This document shows, in pieces, positions 1-12,406 of a stretch of 64,000 bases of DNA. Made by a program: the position numbers and the translations under genes. Positions within the stretch are counted from its first letter, which is position 1. Every line of letters starts with the position of its first letter. This DNA is from Acidobacteriota bacterium (GTDB taxonomy: Bacteria; Acidobacteriota; Terriglobia; Terriglobales; SCQP01). The stretch is from positions 1-64,000 of the forward strand of contig JAJYIU010000023.1 in assembly GCA_021789895.1 (NCBI GenBank). Reading direction: 5' to 3'. The notes under the pieces were generated by a model. The model was given only the letters and a program-made list of their open reading frames with translations, was not told the DNA's origin and did no database searches.

Positions 1-156
1 TCACGGCAATGCGAAGCGTAAATAGCGATTCGGACTGGTTTCCAGTGCATCGCATGTTTCTGCGTCGGAGTTTATCCTCGCTCGATACATTGACACCTGG
101 AAGGCACTTCTACCACGGGCTGCTAGCGTATCCACCCCATTGATGGGCTGCACGCG

Positions 157-2556
<2,400 letters not shown>

Positions 2557-2673
2557 AGACGAATCCGGCGCCGGCGGCGAGCGCCGGAGTTCACTCCTTA
2601 TTGTATAGGGATGAAGGGGCGGGCGGCGGGGATTCGAAATCTCCCGCACCGGCCGCGCCGCCAGCGCCGGGGG

Positions 2674-3951
2674 TTAGCCGGCTTTTTCCATCGCCTGGAG
2701 CGCGACCTCGCGCTTTTTGACCATTTCGCGCGTGACCGCGAACTCGCGCACCCGCTTTTGCGCGGGCAGGTTGTACATCAGGTCGAGCATCAGCTCTTCC
2801 AGGATCATGCGCAACCCGCGGGCGCCGACCTTGCGCGCCAGCGCCTCCAGCGCGATCTCCTCGAGGGCGTCGTCTTCGAAGCGCAGCTTGACGTTTTCGA
2901 ACTCGAACAGCTTCTGGTACTGGCGCACCAGCGCGTTGCGCGGCCGGGTGAGGATCTGAATCAGCGCGGGCTTATCCAGATCGTCGAGCACACCGATGAC
3001 CGGGAGGCGGCCGATGAATTCCGGAATCAGGCCGGCCTTGATCAAGTCGGCAGGCTGCACGTGGTTGAGCAATTCGGTGTCGCGCAAGCCCTGGGCGGCG
3101 ATTTGCTGGGCATCGCCCTCATCGGAGCGGAAGCCGACCGAGCGGCGGCCGAGGCGGCGGGCGATGATTTTTTCCAGCCCGACGAAGGCGCCGCCGCAGA
3201 TGAAGAGGATGTTGGTGGTATCCACCGGGGTAAATTCCTGGTGGGGGTGCTTGCGGCCGCCCTGCGGCGGGACGTGGGCGAGGGTGCCTTCGAGGATTTT
3301 GAGCAGCGCCTGCTGCACCCCTTCGCCGCTGACGTCGCGGGTGATGGAGGGGTTCTCGTCGCGCTTGGCGATCTTGTCTATTTCGTCAATGTAGATGATG
3401 CCCTGCTGGGCGCGGGCCACGTCGCCATCGGCGGCCTGGAGCAGCTTGAGGATGACGTTTTCCACGTCTTCGCCGACGTAGCCGGCTTCGGTAAGGGTGG
3501 TGGCGTCGGCCAGGGCGAAGGGCACGTCGAGCATCTTGGCCAGGGTTTGCGCCAGCAAGGTCTTGCCGGTGCCGGTGGGGCCGATGAGCAGGATATTGGA
3601 TTTCTGCAGTTCGACTTCGTTGCTGCCGGCCGGGCGCGAGCGGTTCATGTGCAGCCGCTTGTAATGGTTATAGACGGCGACCGCCAGCTTCTTTTTGGTG
3701 CGGTCCTGGCCGATGACATAGTCATCGAGGAACGCCTTGACCTCATGCGGCTTGGGCAACTGGGTCAGGCCGGGCGAGGCCGGTTCCAGCCGGTCGTCTT
3801 CCAGGATGGAATTGCAGACCGCCACGCACTCGTCGCAGATGTAGGCGCGCGGGTATTCGTTCGGGCTGGAAATCAGCTTGGCGACCGCGTCCTGGCTCTT
3901 ATGGCAGAACGAACAGCGCAGCACTTCTTCTTGGCCATTCTTGCTTCGCAC
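2674..3951 (-). CDS. clpX: ATP-dependent Clp protease ATP-binding subunit ClpX
   Basis: Hexameric AAA+ unfoldase that feeds substrates to ClpP. The N-terminus has the four-Cys zinc-binding domain (CSFCHK near the start, then CDECVAVC), followed by Walker A GPTGTGKT, Walker [10 protein letters not shown], the GYVGEDVE pore region and the arginine finger/sensor region ending in [12 protein letters not shown] assign the GTG at 3951, which gives 425 aa, matching the usual ~424 aa; the frame stays open upstream to 4131, but that part is low-complexity and unlike ClpX. A purine-rich AAGGGG lies upstream of the GTG. Gene order with clpP and lon is the common bacterial one. About 216 bp separate it from clpP, so it may have its own promoter. 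Confidence 0.95.
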   Translation of the reverse strand: MRSKNGQEEVLRCSFCHKSQDAVAKLISSPNEYPRAYICDECVAVCNSILEDDRLEPASPGLTQLPKPHEVKAFLDDYVIGQDRTKKKLAVAVYNHYKRLHMNRSRPAGSNEVELQKSNILLIGPTGTGKTLLAQTLAKMLDVPFALADATTLTEAGYVGEDVENVILKLLQAADGDVARAQQGIIYIDEIDKIAKRDENPSITRDVSGEGVQQALLKILEGTLAHVPPQGGRKHPHQEFTPVDTTNILFICGGAFVGLEKIIARRLGRRSVGFRSDEGDAQQIAAQGLRDTELLNHVQPADLIKAGLIPEFIGRLPVIGVLDDLDKPALIQILTRPRNALVRQYQKLFEFENVKLRFEDDALEEIALEALARKVGARGLRMILEELMLDLMYNLPAQKRVREFAVTREMVKKREVALQAMEKAG

Positions 3952-4144
3952 GTTGAACCCCTTCGGGGCTGGGGGGAGGCCCCCGGTCCGCGACGCCACA
4001 CTTGCCTTTGCCGCGGCCGATTGCCGCCGGACTCCCGGGACCTGTTGCTCCGGGAACAAATGCCGGCGCCAGCCTAAACTGCCATGCCCGGCCCTTCCCT
4101 GCACATCTGGAAGCGGCTCGGGCCTGCCCACCGATCCACACCGG

Positions 4145-4164
4145 CCGGCCCGGGAACGGGCCGG
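4145..4164 (-). terminator. GC hairpin just 3' of clpP
   Basis: Perfect 8-bp inverted repeat (ccggcccg at 4145-4152, cgggccgg at 4157-4164) with a 4-base loop, starting 4 bp past the clpP stop. There is no U tract after it on the minus strand, so it looks more like an attenuator, processing or mRNA-stabilising hairpin between clpP and clpX than a classical intrinsic terminator. Confidence 0.4.
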
Positions 4165-4167
4165 CGC

Positions 4168-4824
4168 TCATTTATGTTTATAGATGATGTCATCTACAAT
4201 GCCATACTCTTTGGCCTGTTGCGCGTTCATGATGAAGTCGCGCTCGACATCGCGCTCGATACGTTTGATATCCTGGCCGGTATGCCTGGCCAGCATCTGG
4301 TTGGTGATTTCGCGCATGCGCAGGATTTCGCGGGCGTGAATGTCAATATCGGTCGCCTGGCCGGAGAGGCCGCCGAGCGAGGGCTGATGGATCAGCACGC
4401 GGGAGTTGGGCAGCACGAAGCGCTTGCCCCCGGCGCCGGCAGCCAGCAGCAGCGCCGCCATGCTGGCCGCCTGCCCGATGCAGACCGTGGTGACGTCGGG
4501 CTTGATGAACTGCATGGTATCGTAAATGGCCAGCCCGGCGGTAATCGAGCCGCCCGGGCTGTTGATGTAGAGCCAGATATCTTTTTCCGGGTCTTCGGCG
4601 GCGAGGAAGAGCAGTTGGGCAGTGACCAGGTTGGCGATATTGTCGTCAATCGGAGTGCCGATGAAAATGATATTGTCGCGCAGCAGGCGGGAATAGATGT
4701 CGTAGGCGCGCTCGCCGCGATTGGTCTGCTCCACCACCATCGGCACCAGGGCCGCTTGCGGCGCGGCGGCCAGTCCGGAAGGCCAGACCGGCCCGGGAGC
4801 GGTGTAATCGCCGGGCTTCATCAC
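4168..4824 (-). CDS. clpP: ATP-dependent Clp protease proteolytic subunit ClpP
   Basis: Barrel-forming serine peptidase that works with ClpX (and probably the ClpC encoded at 12.4 kb). The 218-aa product carries the family motifs: [19 protein letters not shown], the nucleophile Ser in GQAASMA, the catalytic His in RVLIHQP, and the YINSPGGS oxyanion region. The ATG at 4824 overlaps the tig stop (ATGA), implying translational coupling. The first ~28 residues before MVVEQTNRG resemble a propeptide or an over-extended N-terminus; a second Met immediately follows the first, and Met29 is the alternative start. Confidence 0.96.
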   Translation of the reverse strand: MMKPGDYTAPGPVWPSGLAAAPQAALVPMVVEQTNRGERAYDIYSRLLRDNIIFIGTPIDDNIANLVTAQLLFLAAEDPEKDIWLYINSPGGSITAGLAIYDTMQFIKPDVTTVCIGQAASMAALLLAAGAGGKRFVLPNSRVLIHQPSLGGLSGQATDIDIHAREILRMREITNQMLARHTGQDIKRIERDVERDFIMNAQQAKEYGIVDDIIYKHK

Positions 4825-6101
4825 GTCGTCTCCACTGCAGCAGGCTCCCGCCCGGTGGCCCGGGCCAGCAGCCGGTTAAGGGCTTTTTGCTGGAGCAATT
4901 GACTGCGCAGCCGCTCCAGCGCGCCATTTTGTTGCATGCGGGCATAGACCGCGGCGGCGTTTTGCCCGCCGGACAGGCGCTCGACTTCCTGCCGCAGCTC
5001 GTCCTCGGCGACGGCAAGCTGCTCGCGCCCGGCCAGGCGCTCGAGAATCAGCGAGGTTTTGACCTGCTGGCGCGCCGGCTGTTCCTGTTCGCGGCGCAGC
5101 GCCGCCCAGTCGAGCTTCAACTGATCCAGATCCACACCCTGCGCGGCGAGCGAATGCAGGCCGCGCTCCAGCCGCAGCGCCGTTTGCTTTTCCACCAGCG
5201 CATCGGGCACGGCAAAATCGTGGCGCTCCAGCAGTTGGCGGATCAATTCCTGGCGGGCGGCGTCCTCGACGGCCTGCTTCTTTTCCGTTTCCAAATCCGC
5301 GCGCAGCCGCGCGCGCAGCGCCTCGACGGTCTCCACGCCGGCGTCCAGACCGCGCACGAACCCGTCATTCAACTCGGGCAGTTGGCGGCGCTTGCGGCCG
5401 GTGACTTCCAGCTTGAAATGCACCTGCCTGCCGGCGACCTCGGTATTGGCATAATCGGCGGGATAGGCGATGTCGAATTCGCGGCGATCGCCGACGCTCG
5501 CGCCGGCCAACTCGCGCGCAAATTCCGGCAGCGTCTCCGGATCGCCCAGCTCGATGAAGGCCTGGTCCACATGGCGGGGTTCGGCTTCGCCTTCGAGCGA
5601 GCGGTCGTAGCGCACCACCGCGGTCTCGCCCTCGGCCAGCGGCGCATCCGCCGGCAGGTCTTCCCAGGTAGCGGAGCGGCGGCGCAGAGCTTGCAGCGCC
5701 TGCTCGACCTCGGCCTCATCCACCGCCGCCGGCTCCAACCCGACCTGCAGCCCTTCCGTGGACAGATCGAACGGCGGAACGACTTCGAAGCTGGCTTTAA
5801 ACCGGATCGGCGCGCCGGCCTGGAAGCTGAGATCTTCGATGGCGGGGCGGGAAACCGGTTCGAGCTGCTCGCGCTCGAAAGTGGAGCGAAGATAGGCCGG
5901 CACCATGCTCTGCACCACCTCGTCCCAAATCTGGCCCTGATAACGCTGGCGAACCAGCGAGAGCGGCGCTTTGCCGGGACGAAAGCCGGGGATGCGGGCG
6001 CGGCGTTGCCAATCGCGCGCGATGCGTTCGTATTCGCGCTCAACCTCGCCTGCCGGGATTTCGACCTCGATTGCCTGTTTGCAGTCGGCCGCGGTAGCCA
6101 T
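4821..6101 (-). CDS. tig: Trigger factor (ribosome-associated chaperone)
   Basis: Chaperone that binds nascent chains at the ribosome exit tunnel. The 426-aa protein has the expected three-part layout: an N-terminal ribosome-binding domain with the signature GFRPGKAP at about residues 39-46, a central FKBP-like domain (~150-240) in which the sequence [10 protein letters not shown] can be seen, and a long helical C-terminal arm rich in Arg, Glu and Leu. It is the first gene of the tig-clpP-clpX-lon block and overlaps clpP by 4 bp. The 147 bp upstream (6102-6248) probably holds the promoter. Confidence 0.95.
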   Translation of the reverse strand: MATAADCKQAIEVEIPAGEVEREYERIARDWQRRARIPGFRPGKAPLSLVRQRYQGQIWDEVVQSMVPAYLRSTFEREQLEPVSRPAIEDLSFQAGAPIRFKASFEVVPPFDLSTEGLQVGLEPAAVDEAEVEQALQALRRRSATWEDLPADAPLAEGETAVVRYDRSLEGEAEPRHVDQAFIELGDPETLPEFARELAGASVGDRREFDIAYPADYANTEVAGRQVHFKLEVTGRKRRQLPELNDGFVRGLDAGVETVEALRARLRADLETEKKQAVEDAARQELIRQLLERHDFAVPDALVEKQTALRLERGLHSLAAQGVDLDQLKLDWAALRREQEQPARQQVKTSLILERLAGREQLAVAEDELRQEVERLSGGQNAAAVYARMQQNGALERLRSQLLQQKALNRLLARATGREPAAVETT

Positions 6102-6248
6102 TATTTCAACCTGGAGCTGAGGAAATTAAAGCCGGCCCCAATCCACCACTTTCGACCGACCCGGATAGCCATGCTGCCGCGTAGCGCTCATCACTCAATT
6201 ATTCGACGAATTCCCCGCCGGTGCAACCATGGAAATCACCTTAGCCGA

Positions 6249-7484
6249 TTATGACCGGGCGCGCACGGCCAAAACGGCATTCAAGCCGCCGAAGGCAAAC
6301 GAGTTGGAAAGGGCGGCGCGCAAGCGGCGCGGGCGCGCCTGGTTGGGGGTGACATCGAGATTGCAAGCGGGATCGGGGAGGTTAAAGTTGGCGGTCGGGG
6401 GGACCGTCTGGTGCTCGAGGGCCAAGACGACCGCCGCCAGCTCCAACGCTCCGCTGGCGCCCATGGCATGGCCGTGCATGGATTTGGTCGAGCTGATGGA
6501 GACGGCGGCGGCGGATTCGCCCAGGAGTTCGCGGATGGCGGCGATCTCGACGGCATCGTTGAGCCGCGTGCCGGTGCCGTGGGCATTGATGTAATCCACT
6601 TCATCCGGCCGCAGGCCGGCGGAGTGCAAAGCGTAGCGCATGGCCGACAACGGACCTTCGCGGCCGGGCTGGGTGATGTGACCGGCATCGGCGCCGGCGC
6701 CGTAGCCGGCGATTTCGGCCAGCACCGGGGCTCCGCGGCGCCGGGCGGTGGATTCGCGCTCGAGCACGAAGATGGCTGCGCCTTCGGCGAGCGCCATACC
6801 GGCGCGGTCGCCGCTGAAGGGCCGGCAGGCGCGCTGGGGCGCGCCGTTGGCCGGGGCCAGCACGCGCATGCCCTCCCAGGCTTTAAAGACGCCGTAGGTC
6901 AAAGGCGCGTCGGCGCCGCCGGCGATGATGAGGTCGGCGGCGTCATCGCGCAAATAGCGCCAAGCTTCGCCGATGGCGTGGGTGGCCGAGGCGCAGGCGG
7001 TGGAGAGGGTGAAACACGGTCCCCGCGCGCCGGATTGCATGCTGATATGCGCGCTGGCGGCGTTGGCCATCATGCGGGGAATGCAGAAGGGATGCAGGCG
7101 GGCCGCATGCTGGCCATAAAGCTGAAAGAAGGCGCGGTCTTCACTCTCCACCCCGCCCAGACCGGTGCCGGTGATGACGCCGACGCGCTCGGGCCGAAAC
7201 CAGGGCTGAAGGCCGCCGGATAATCCCGCTTCCGCCAGGGCGCGGCGGGCGCAGTAGAGCGCCAGTTGGGCAAAACGATCGAGCAGATCGAGCTGCTTGC
7301 CGAACAGGGCTTCGGCATCGAAGCCGGCGATTTCGCCCGCCACGTTCGCGGCCAATCCCTTGGGATCGAAGCGGGTAATCGGCCCCAGCCCGCTTTCGCC
7401 GGCTGCCAGGCGACGCCAGAAGGCGCGGCGATCCAGACCGAGGCAGGAAATCACCTCGTAACCGGAGATGACGATAGGTTCCAT
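6249..7484 (-). CDS. Beta-ketoacyl-ACP synthase II-like enzyme
   Basis: Condensing enzyme that extends an acyl-ACP with malonyl-ACP. The 411-aa protein has the Cys-His-His triad of the KAS family: nucleophile Cys in STACASATHA, His in INAHGTGT, and His in KSMHGHAMGASG, with a C-terminal NSFAFGGLNAVL. Length and motifs fit FabF-type KAS II. It lies 16 bp after an acyl carrier protein gene on the same strand. No malonyltransferase or ketoreductase is nearby, so I cannot tell whether the pair serves housekeeping fatty-acid synthesis or a specialised lipid; I therefore give no gene symbol. Confidence 0.9.
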   Translation of the reverse strand: MEPIVISGYEVISCLGLDRRAFWRRLAAGESGLGPITRFDPKGLAANVAGEIAGFDAEALFGKQLDLLDRFAQLALYCARRALAEAGLSGGLQPWFRPERVGVITGTGLGGVESEDRAFFQLYGQHAARLHPFCIPRMMANAASAHISMQSGARGPCFTLSTACASATHAIGEAWRYLRDDAADLIIAGGADAPLTYGVFKAWEGMRVLAPANGAPQRACRPFSGDRAGMALAEGAAIFVLERESTARRRGAPVLAEIAGYGAGADAGHITQPGREGPLSAMRYALHSAGLRPDEVDYINAHGTGTRLNDAVEIAAIRELLGESAAAVSISSTKSMHGHAMGASGALELAAVVLALEHQTVPPTANFNLPDPACNLDVTPNQARPRRLRAALSNSFAFGGLNAVLAVRARS

Positions 7485-7500
7485 TCAACGGCCGTATAGT

Positions 7501-7752
7501 CTAGACCGCCGAGGCCTGACCCAGTTGGCGGCGCAGCGCCTCGACCACCTGGCCCACACTGGTCATCTCGCGCGCAACCTCGTCCGGGATGGTGAGGTTG
7601 TATTTTTCTTCCAGGGCGAAGACGATATTGACGCCATCGAGGGAATCAATTTTCAGTTCCTGGAAGGTCGCATCCGGCCGAATTTTCTCCGGCGCCATGC
7701 GCTGCTCGCGGGCGATGATGGCGATGACATCCTGGGTCAACTGGTCCGACAA
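7501..7752 (-). CDS. Acyl carrier protein
   Basis: Small acidic carrier of 83 aa that holds acyl chains on a 4'-phosphopantetheine arm. The attachment Ser lies in the motif IDSLDGV, close to the canonical DSLD(T/M)VE, followed by the typical FALEEKYNLTIPDE helix. It is upstream of, and presumably co-transcribed with, the ketoacyl synthase gene (16-bp gap). The divergent polX gene begins 101 bp away. The sequence after the DSL motif (GVNIVFALEE) differs from common AcpP (VELVMALEE), so it may be an alternative ACP rather than the main one. Confidence 0.9.
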   Translation of the reverse strand: MSDQLTQDVIAIIAREQRMAPEKIRPDATFQELKIDSLDGVNIVFALEEKYNLTIPDEVAREMTSVGQVVEALRRQLGQASAV

Positions 7753-7853
7753 TCAACGCGCCTCCGTACGAAACCATATGATACACGCAGCGGGAAGGCC
7801 ACGGCCAGCCGCGCCGGGGAGCGAATGGGCCGCCCCCAACGGCGGGCCTTAGA

Positions 7854-9719
7854 ATGAACACGATGGAGAACCGAGAACTCGCCCGGCTGTTGCGCGAAAC
7901 CGCCGACCTGATGGAAATCGCCGGCGCCGACAGCTTCCGAATCCGCAGCTATCGCCGCGCCGCAGATGCAGTGGAAACTTATTCCCAACCGCTGCGGACG
8001 ATGGCGGCGGAGCCGAAAAAATTGCTGGAGCTGCCCGGCATTGGCAAGGGCATTGCCGCACACCTGATGGAAATGCTCGAGACCGGGCGATTTTCCGAGC
8101 GGGAAAAGCTGCTCGAAAGCCATCACCCGGCGATGCTGCAACTATTGCAGATTCAGGGGCTGGGGCCGAAGACCATCGCCGCGATCTGGGCGAAGCATCA
8201 CGTGGCGACGGTGGACGAGGTGGAGGCGCTGGCGCGCGCCGGGCAACTGCGCGAGCTGCCGCGCATGGGGGAAAAAGCGGAGCAGAAGATTCTGAAGGCG
8301 ATCACCGCCTGGCGGGCGATGAGCGGCCGTTTTTTGTTGAGCGAAGCGCGGCGCACCGCCGGCGAGGCGCTGGCGCGGCTGCGCGCCGTCGCCGAAGTGG
8401 AGCAGGCCGCCGCGGCCGGTTCGCTGCGGCGCGGGCGGGAGACCGTGGGCGACCTGGACCTACTGGTCTCCGGCCGCCGGCTGCAGGGCGCGGCGCTGGC
8501 GGCCGCCATGGAGCATTTTCTCGGCTTGCCCGGCATTGTCGAGATCTATGGCCGCGGCGAGACCAAGCTCTCGGTGCGGCTGCATGCCGGCTTGCAAATT
8601 GACGTGCGCTGGCTGCCGCCGGAAAGCTTCGGCGCGGGGCTGCAGTACTTCACCGGCTCGCAGGCGCACAACATCGCCCTGCGCGGGCGCGCACTGAAGG
8701 CGGGATATCGCTTGAACGAATATGGCTTGTCGCGGCTGGAAGGGAGCGAGGCGCCGGCCGCGGGCGGGCGCAGCTCATCCCGCAGCGGGGGCAAGGCGGC
8801 GCCGCCGGCCGGCCTGCTGCCGGCCGCCGCCGAAGCCGAAGCCGCAGAGGAGAAGATCTACCGCAGCCTCGGCCTAGCCTGGATCGCGCCCGAGCTGCGC
8901 GAAGATGCGGGCGAGATCGAAGCCGCCGCCGCCGGACGGCTGCCCCGGCTGGTGAGCGAAGCCGACATCCGCGGCGATCTCCACATGCATACCGTCGCCA
9001 GCGACGGCCGGGCCACGATCGAGGAGATGGCCGATGCGGCGCTGGCGCGCGGCTACGAATACATCGCCATCACCGATCATTCAGCCTCGCTGGCGATGGT
9101 GCAGGGGCTGGATGAGCGCCGCATGCTGCAGCAGTTGAAACGCATCCGCGCCGCCGACGCCAGTTATCGCCAGGGCCGGCGCCCGCCGGGAGGCGGGCCG
9201 GAGCGCCCGCTGCGCATCCTGGCCGGGATTGAAGTGGATATTCTGGCCGACGGCCGGCTCGACCTCGCCGACGACGTGCTGGCGCAGCTCGACCTCGTCA
9301 TCGGCAGCATTCATTCCCGTTTCGATCAGCCGCCGGCAGCGGTGACGGAGCGCCTGCTGCGCGCGATCGAACACCCCGCGCTGCACCTGCTGGGCCATCC
9401 GACGGGCCGGCTGCTGCTGCGCCGCGAGCCCCTGGCGCTGGATTTTGAAACCATCCTGAGCGCCTGCCTGCAACATGGGGTCATGCTGGAAATCAACTCC
9501 GCGCCCGACCGGCTGGATTTGCACGATCGCCACGCGCGCCGCTGCCGCGAAGCGGGCGTGCGGGTGGCCATCAATACCGATGCCCACCATCCCCACCATC
9601 TCGGACTGCTGCCCTACGGCCTGGCGATGGCGCGCCGCGGCTGGCTGGAACCGGGGAACGTGCTCAATACCCTGCCGGCGGACGAACTGATGCAGGCCCT
9701 GAATGCCCGGCGGAAATAG
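7854..9719 (+). CDS. polX: PolX family DNA polymerase/3'-5' exonuclease
   Basis: Family X DNA polymerase with a PHP exonuclease domain, expected to act in base-excision or gap repair. The 621-aa chain contains an N-terminal helical 8-kDa-like domain with helix-hairpin-helix motifs (ELPGIGKGIAAHL; IQGLGPKTIAAIW), a nucleotidyltransferase core with AAAGSLRRGRETVGDLDLL where the DLDLL acidic pair sits, and a C-terminal PHP domain starting GDLHMHTVASDGR with further metal-ligand motifs ITDHS, GIEVDIL, GSIHSRF and INTDAHH. Length is near the bacterial PolX norm (~570 aa); a Gly/Ala/Ser-rich insertion around residues 300-325 accounts for the excess. It ends 9 bp from the convergent permease gene. 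Confidence 0.93.
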   Translation: MNTMENRELARLLRETADLMEIAGADSFRIRSYRRAADAVETYSQPLRTMAAEPKKLLELPGIGKGIAAHLMEMLETGRFSEREKLLESHHPAMLQLLQIQGLGPKTIAAIWAKHHVATVDEVEALARAGQLRELPRMGEKAEQKILKAITAWRAMSGRFLLSEARRTAGEALARLRAVAEVEQAAAAGSLRRGRETVGDLDLLVSGRRLQGAALAAAMEHFLGLPGIVEIYGRGETKLSVRLHAGLQIDVRWLPPESFGAGLQYFTGSQAHNIALRGRALKAGYRLNEYGLSRLEGSEAPAAGGRSSSRSGGKAAPPAGLLPAAAEAEAAEEKIYRSLGLAWIAPELREDAGEIEAAAAGRLPRLVSEADIRGDLHMHTVASDGRATIEEMADAALARGYEYIAITDHSASLAMVQGLDERRMLQQLKRIRAADASYRQGRRPPGGGPERPLRILAGIEVDILADGRLDLADDVLAQLDLVIGSIHSRFDQPPAAVTERLLRAIEHPALHLLGHPTGRLLLRREPLALDFETILSACLQHGVMLEINSAPDRLDLHDRHARRCREAGVRVAINTDAHHPHHLGLLPYGLAMARRGWLEPGNVLNTLPADELMQALNARRK

Positions 9720-9728
9720 CCGCAAGGA

Positions 9729-11051
9729 TCATTCGTAGCGCAAAGTCTCGGCGGGCGGGACCTGGACGGCGCGCTGCGAAGGATACAGCGTCGCCAGCAG
9801 ACCGATGCCCAGGCTGAGCGCGGACACTTCCACGCCGGCCAGCCAGCCGGCGTGGAAGGGGACATAGCTGATCGAATAAACCGCGGCGGAGACGTGAATC
9901 CACTGATAGCGGTTGGCGGCCCAAGCCAGGAGGAAGGCGGCGAACAGGCCGGCGGCGGTGCCAATCAGGTCAAGCAGCATGCCCTGCAGAATAAAGATGC
10001 GGCGGATCTGGCGGCGCCGGGCGCCGAGCCCGAGCAGGATGGCGATTTCGCGCCGTTTTTCCATCACCAGCATGGTGAGCAGGATGAGGACATTCAAGCC
10101 GGCGACGAAGACGATCAGGCCGATCAGCAACACCGTGCCCAGGCGTTCCAGACTGAGCGCTTGAAACACGGCCTGGTTTTGCGACATCCAGGTCACCGCG
10201 ACGAAATCCGGCCCGGCGGCTCGTTCCGCTCGCCGGGCCACCTGGGGGGCGGCGTAGATATCGTCCAGCCGGAATTCGATGACGCTGGCGCGGTCGCGGC
10301 CGCCGGCCGCGACCGGATGCAAGTTTTGCGCCGCCTGCAGGCTGGTATAGGCCCAACTGGAATCGAAGTCGGCGAAGCCGGAACGAAAGATGCCGGCCAC
10401 GCGGAAAGGGGTGGTGCGGCCGACGTAGCCGAGCGGGGTCAGCACCGCCTGGGGAACGTAAACCTCGACCCAATCGCCGACGTTGACCTGGAGGCGGTTA
10501 GCCAGCTCGCCGCCGAGCAGCAGGTTGGGCGCGCGCGGATGGCCGGCCAGGACGCGCCATCCGCCTTGCCTGACGCGGCTGAGGAGCGAGCCGACGCGCA
10601 GCTCTTCGGCCGGCAGCACGCCCTTGAGCGTCACCTGGGCGGCGCGATTGCCATGGCTGAGCAGGACGCTGTCGTAGAAGGCCGGCGCCAGCGCCACCAC
10701 ATGCGGCAGGCGGCGGAGACGGCGCATGAGGGCGCGGTAATGCGTGAACGCCGCGGGCTCGCGGCGCAGCAGGTTGATTTGGGCGCTGGCGCCGACGAGT
10801 TCATTCTGCAGCGCGTCGCGAAAGCCATCCATGACCGCGAGCGAGAGAATGAGCGCCGCCACGCCGGCGGCGAAAGCCAGCACCGCAATCGCCGCCACTA
10901 CGGAGATTAGGCCGCGGCCGCGCCGGGGGCGCAGATAGCGCCAGGCGATAAAGAATTCCAAGCCCAGGGGGCGGGGCCGGCTGACGCCGCGGCCGCCGCC
11001 GGCGGGCGGGAGGACGGCCGGCTTTTGCTCCGGCCGGTTTTCTGCTGGCAT
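9729..11051 (-). CDS. LolC/LolE-type lipoprotein-releasing permease (FtsX-like)
   Basis: Inner-membrane permease of the ABC family that releases lipoproteins from the inner membrane. With the ATG at 11051 (MPAENRPEQ) the product is 440 aa, begins its first membrane helix after EFFIAWRYLRPRRGRG, has a large periplasmic MacB-like domain (~60-280), and three further helices containing MVMEKRREIAILLGLGARRR, the usual FtsX/LolC cytoplasmic loop. The open frame continues to 11285 but would run through the promoter of the divergent gene. Only one permease is present, so it may act as a homodimer. The divergent neighbour carries a LolD-like ATPase, its probable partner. LolC and LolE cannot be told apart here. 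Confidence 0.88.
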   Translation of the reverse strand: MPAENRPEQKPAVLPPAGGGRGVSRPRPLGLEFFIAWRYLRPRRGRGLISVVAAIAVLAFAAGVAALILSLAVMDGFRDALQNELVGASAQINLLRREPAAFTHYRALMRRLRRLPHVVALAPAFYDSVLLSHGNRAAQVTLKGVLPAEELRVGSLLSRVRQGGWRVLAGHPRAPNLLLGGELANRLQVNVGDWVEVYVPQAVLTPLGYVGRTTPFRVAGIFRSGFADFDSSWAYTSLQAAQNLHPVAAGGRDRASVIEFRLDDIYAAPQVARRAERAAGPDFVAVTWMSQNQAVFQALSLERLGTVLLIGLIVFVAGLNVLILLTMLVMEKRREIAILLGLGARRRQIRRIFILQGMLLDLIGTAAGLFAAFLLAWAANRYQWIHVSAAVYSISYVPFHAGWLAGVEVSALSLGIGLLATLYPSQRAVQVPPAETLRYE

Positions 11052-11117
11052 ACTAATAAAGAGGGTAGCGGAGGCCGCCGGTTTTTGCAGCCGGCGTTCC
11101 GCCGGAGGCCAAGCGCG

Positions 11118-12359
11118 ATGTTCGACCGCTTTACCGAATCCGCGCGGCGGGTCGTATTTTACGCCCGCTACGAGGCCAGCGAGCTTGGCGGCGATGCGAT
11201 CGCGGCCGAGCACCTGCTGCTCGGCATTCTGCGGGAAGACCCAGCCCTGATCCAGCGCTATCTGCCCTCGCCGGCCGCCAGGCAAGCGCTGCGCGCGGAA
11301 ATACGCCGCCCGGCGGGACGCAACGGGAAGTCAACCACCGCCGCGGATATGCCGCTCAGCCCGGAAGCACGCCAGGCGCTGGGTTACGCCGCCGAGGAGG
11401 CCGAGCGGCGCGGCGATCCGCACATCGGCCCCGAACAGCTCTTGCGGGGGTTGCAGCGCGAGGAGACCGGATTTACGGCGGACCTGCTACGCCGTTATGG
11501 AGCGCCAGCAAACGCCACGCCCGCGGCGGACGGCGGCGGCGCGGAGGCGGCGAGCGCCGGCCAGGCGAGGGACAAAAACAGAATCCAAGCGGCGGCGGCA
11601 GCATCGAATCAAGCAGAGGCCGCCGGCGGCAACGACGGCGCCGGCGGAGGGGGCGAAGGACTGCGCGCGGTGGGGATCAGCAAGCGCTATGCCGCCGGCG
11701 GGCAGGAACTGCAGGTTTTGAGCGGCATCCATCTGGAACTGGGGATGGGCGAGATGGTGGCGGTGGTGGGGGAATCGGGCTGCGGCAAAAGTACGCTGCT
11801 GCACGTATTAAGCACGCTGGACACACCGACGGAAGGTGCCGTATACTTCGCCGCAAGTTGTTTGAGCCGCATGGGGAGCGATCAATTGGCGGAGTTCCGC
11901 AACCGGGAGATCGGATTCGTCTGGCAGATGCCGCACCTGCTACCGGAATTCACGTTATTGGAGAATGTGATGCTGCCGCGAATGATCGCCGGCGAGACGG
12001 CGGCGGCGGCGGCGCGCCAGGCGGCGGCGCGGCTGGAAGAAGTGGGGCTGGAGCGGCGCGGCACGCACCGCGCCGGCGAGCTATCGGGGGGAGAACAGCA
12101 GCGGGGCGCGCTGGCGCGGGCGCTGGTGATGCAGCCGCGGCTGCTCATGGCGGATGAACCCACCGGCAACCTGGATGAAGCCACCGCCGAACGGGTATTC
12201 GCGCTGCTGGTGGAGATGCACCGGCGACACGGGCTGACCACGCTACTGGTGACACACAACCTGCAGTTCGCCCGGCGCTGCGATCGCGTCTGGCGGCTGC
12301 ACCAGGGGAAGTTGGAGCGGCTCGATACGGCTTTCCCCGGCCCATCCGAGGCGAGCTAA
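11118..12359 (+). CDS. Fusion of Clp N-terminal domain and LolD-like ABC ATPase
   Basis: A 413-aa protein of two parts. Residues 1-~140 are a double Clp N (R) domain: MFDRFTESARRVVFYARYEAS and [20 protein letters not shown] are close to the start of the ClpC encoded next door. After an Ala/Gly-rich linker (~140-185) comes a complete ABC ATPase of the LolD/MacB type: Walker A GESGCGKST, Q-loop region FVWQMPHLLPEFTLLENV, signature LSGGEQQRGALARAL, Walker B LLMADEPTGNLD and H-loop LLVTHN. I take the ATG at 11118 because it starts exactly at the Clp N homology. It is divergent from the Lol permease, so it probably powers that permease. The Clp N part could bind substrate or adaptor proteins; this is inference. 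Confidence 0.9.
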   Translation: MFDRFTESARRVVFYARYEASELGGDAIAAEHLLLGILREDPALIQRYLPSPAARQALRAEIRRPAGRNGKSTTAADMPLSPEARQALGYAAEEAERRGDPHIGPEQLLRGLQREETGFTADLLRRYGAPANATPAADGGGAEAASAGQARDKNRIQAAAAASNQAEAAGGNDGAGGGGEGLRAVGISKRYAAGGQELQVLSGIHLELGMGEMVAVVGESGCGKSTLLHVLSTLDTPTEGAVYFAASCLSRMGSDQLAEFRNREIGFVWQMPHLLPEFTLLENVMLPRMIAGETAAAAARQAAARLEEVGLERRGTHRAGELSGGEQQRGALARALVMQPRLLMADEPTGNLDEATAERVFALLVEMHRRHGLTTLLVTHNLQFARRCDRVWRLHQGKLERLDTAFPGPSEAS

Positions 12360-12406
12360 GCCGGCGCGCCGACGCGCCGCCAAAGAGGCAGACTGCCGGG
12401 GCCAAG

